From Betaproteobacteria bacterium (GTDB lineage: Bacteria > Pseudomonadota > Gammaproteobacteria > Burkholderiales > Burkholderiaceae): a stretch of DNA of 13,675 nucleotides. Positions 13,455-13,675 of the stretch are shown piece by piece; the first letter of the stretch is position 1, and each line of letters starts with the position of its first letter. Made by a program: the position numbers and the translations under genes. The notes under the pieces are model-generated. The model saw nothing but the letters and a program-made list of their open reading frames with translations, was not told where the DNA came from and did no database searches. Location of the stretch: contig JAATGO010000282.1 in NCBI GenBank assembly GCA_015654605.1, forward strand, positions 1 through 13,675. The letters are read 5' to 3'.

Positions 13455-13675
13455 TTAATGAGGTAATTGCTGTTGATCTTCTGCCGTGATGCGACGTGCA
13501 CCAATAAAACGTTTTTTCCAGTAAGAAATATCCATGCTTTCGATACGGACTTGGCTACCTCTAGATGGAGCATGGATAAATTTTTGGTCGCCCAGGTAGA
13601 TACCAACATGTGAGAAGCGGCGACGCAGTGTGTGATAAAACACCAGATCCCCAGGCTGCAAATCATGCTTGGTCA
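13455..13675 (-). CDS. NlpC/P60 family cell-wall peptidase, C-terminal part (cut by window edge)
   Basis: The last ~73 residues of an NlpC/P60 domain; the frame is open to the right edge, so the start lies outside the window. The family cleaves peptide bonds in peptidoglycan stem peptides (D-gamma-glutamyl to diaminopimelate) in the periplasm or at the surface. The visible part shows 'LQPGDLVFY', then 'SHVGIYLGDQKFIHAP', in which the first His is the catalytic base and the second His is the third triad residue. The catalytic Cys motif lies upstream, outside the window. A strong terminator follows. It is probably a chromosomal neighbour rather than part of the catabolic cluster, since such single-domain genes are common in Burkholderiales. 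Confidence 0.9.
   Translation of the reverse strand, partial: TKHDLQPGDLVFYHTLRRRFSHVGIYLGDQKFIHAPSRGSQVRIESMDISYWKKRFIGARRITAEDQQQLPH

Overview
The window looks like one accessory catabolic gene cluster, about 13 kb long, from a Gram-negative bacterium. It is probably a betaproteobacterium of the Burkholderiales (Alcaligenaceae-like). This assignment is inference. It rests on near-balanced base composition judged by eye, a secreted binding protein with a signal peptide and no lipobox, and an NlpC/P60 gene at the right edge whose sequence is of a type common in Burkholderiales. No rRNA, tRNA, CRISPR, insertion sequence or phage gene was seen.

Layout. (A) 1-2810, minus strand, read right to left: a RidA-family protein, a DUF1028 protein, a LysR-type regulator, and the N-terminal third of an ArgE-like M20 metallopeptidase cut by the window edge. 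(B) 2811-3117: a divergent control region with several dyads. (C) 3118-8049, plus strand: a PotA-type ABC ATPase, a GlcG/HbpS-family protein, a PIG3-type quinone oxidoreductase, a glutathione S-transferase, a divergent type II dehydroquinase-like protein, and a GhrA-type 2-hydroxyacid dehydrogenase. (D) 8166-13148, minus strand, converging on C: an HpaB-type flavin-dependent monooxygenase, its HpaC-type flavin reductase partner, then the solute-binding protein and two permeases of a PotD/PotB/PotC-type importer. (E) 13455-13675: the C-terminal end of an NlpC/P60 peptidase with its own terminator, probably unrelated housekeeping sequence bordering the cluster.

How the genes may work together (inference). 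The importer, whose ATPase sits in operon C and whose other parts sit in operon D, takes up an organic substrate. The two-component FADH2-dependent monooxygenase hydroxylates an aromatic or heteroaromatic ring. The GST, quinone oxidoreductase, dehydroquinase-like protein and 2-hydroxyacid dehydrogenase would process the products. RidA, DUF1028 and the M20 hydrolase suggest imine/enamine and amide or N-acyl chemistry, so a nitrogen-containing substrate is plausible. The LysR protein is the only regulator in view and the likely controller. I cannot name the substrate from sequence.

Two enzymes depart from their families at key positions. The dehydroquinase-like protein keeps the catalytic Tyr and His but has Asp where the lid Arg should be. 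The RidA-family protein has Ser where the substrate-carboxylate-binding Arg of RidA should be. Both look like members repurposed for this pathway.
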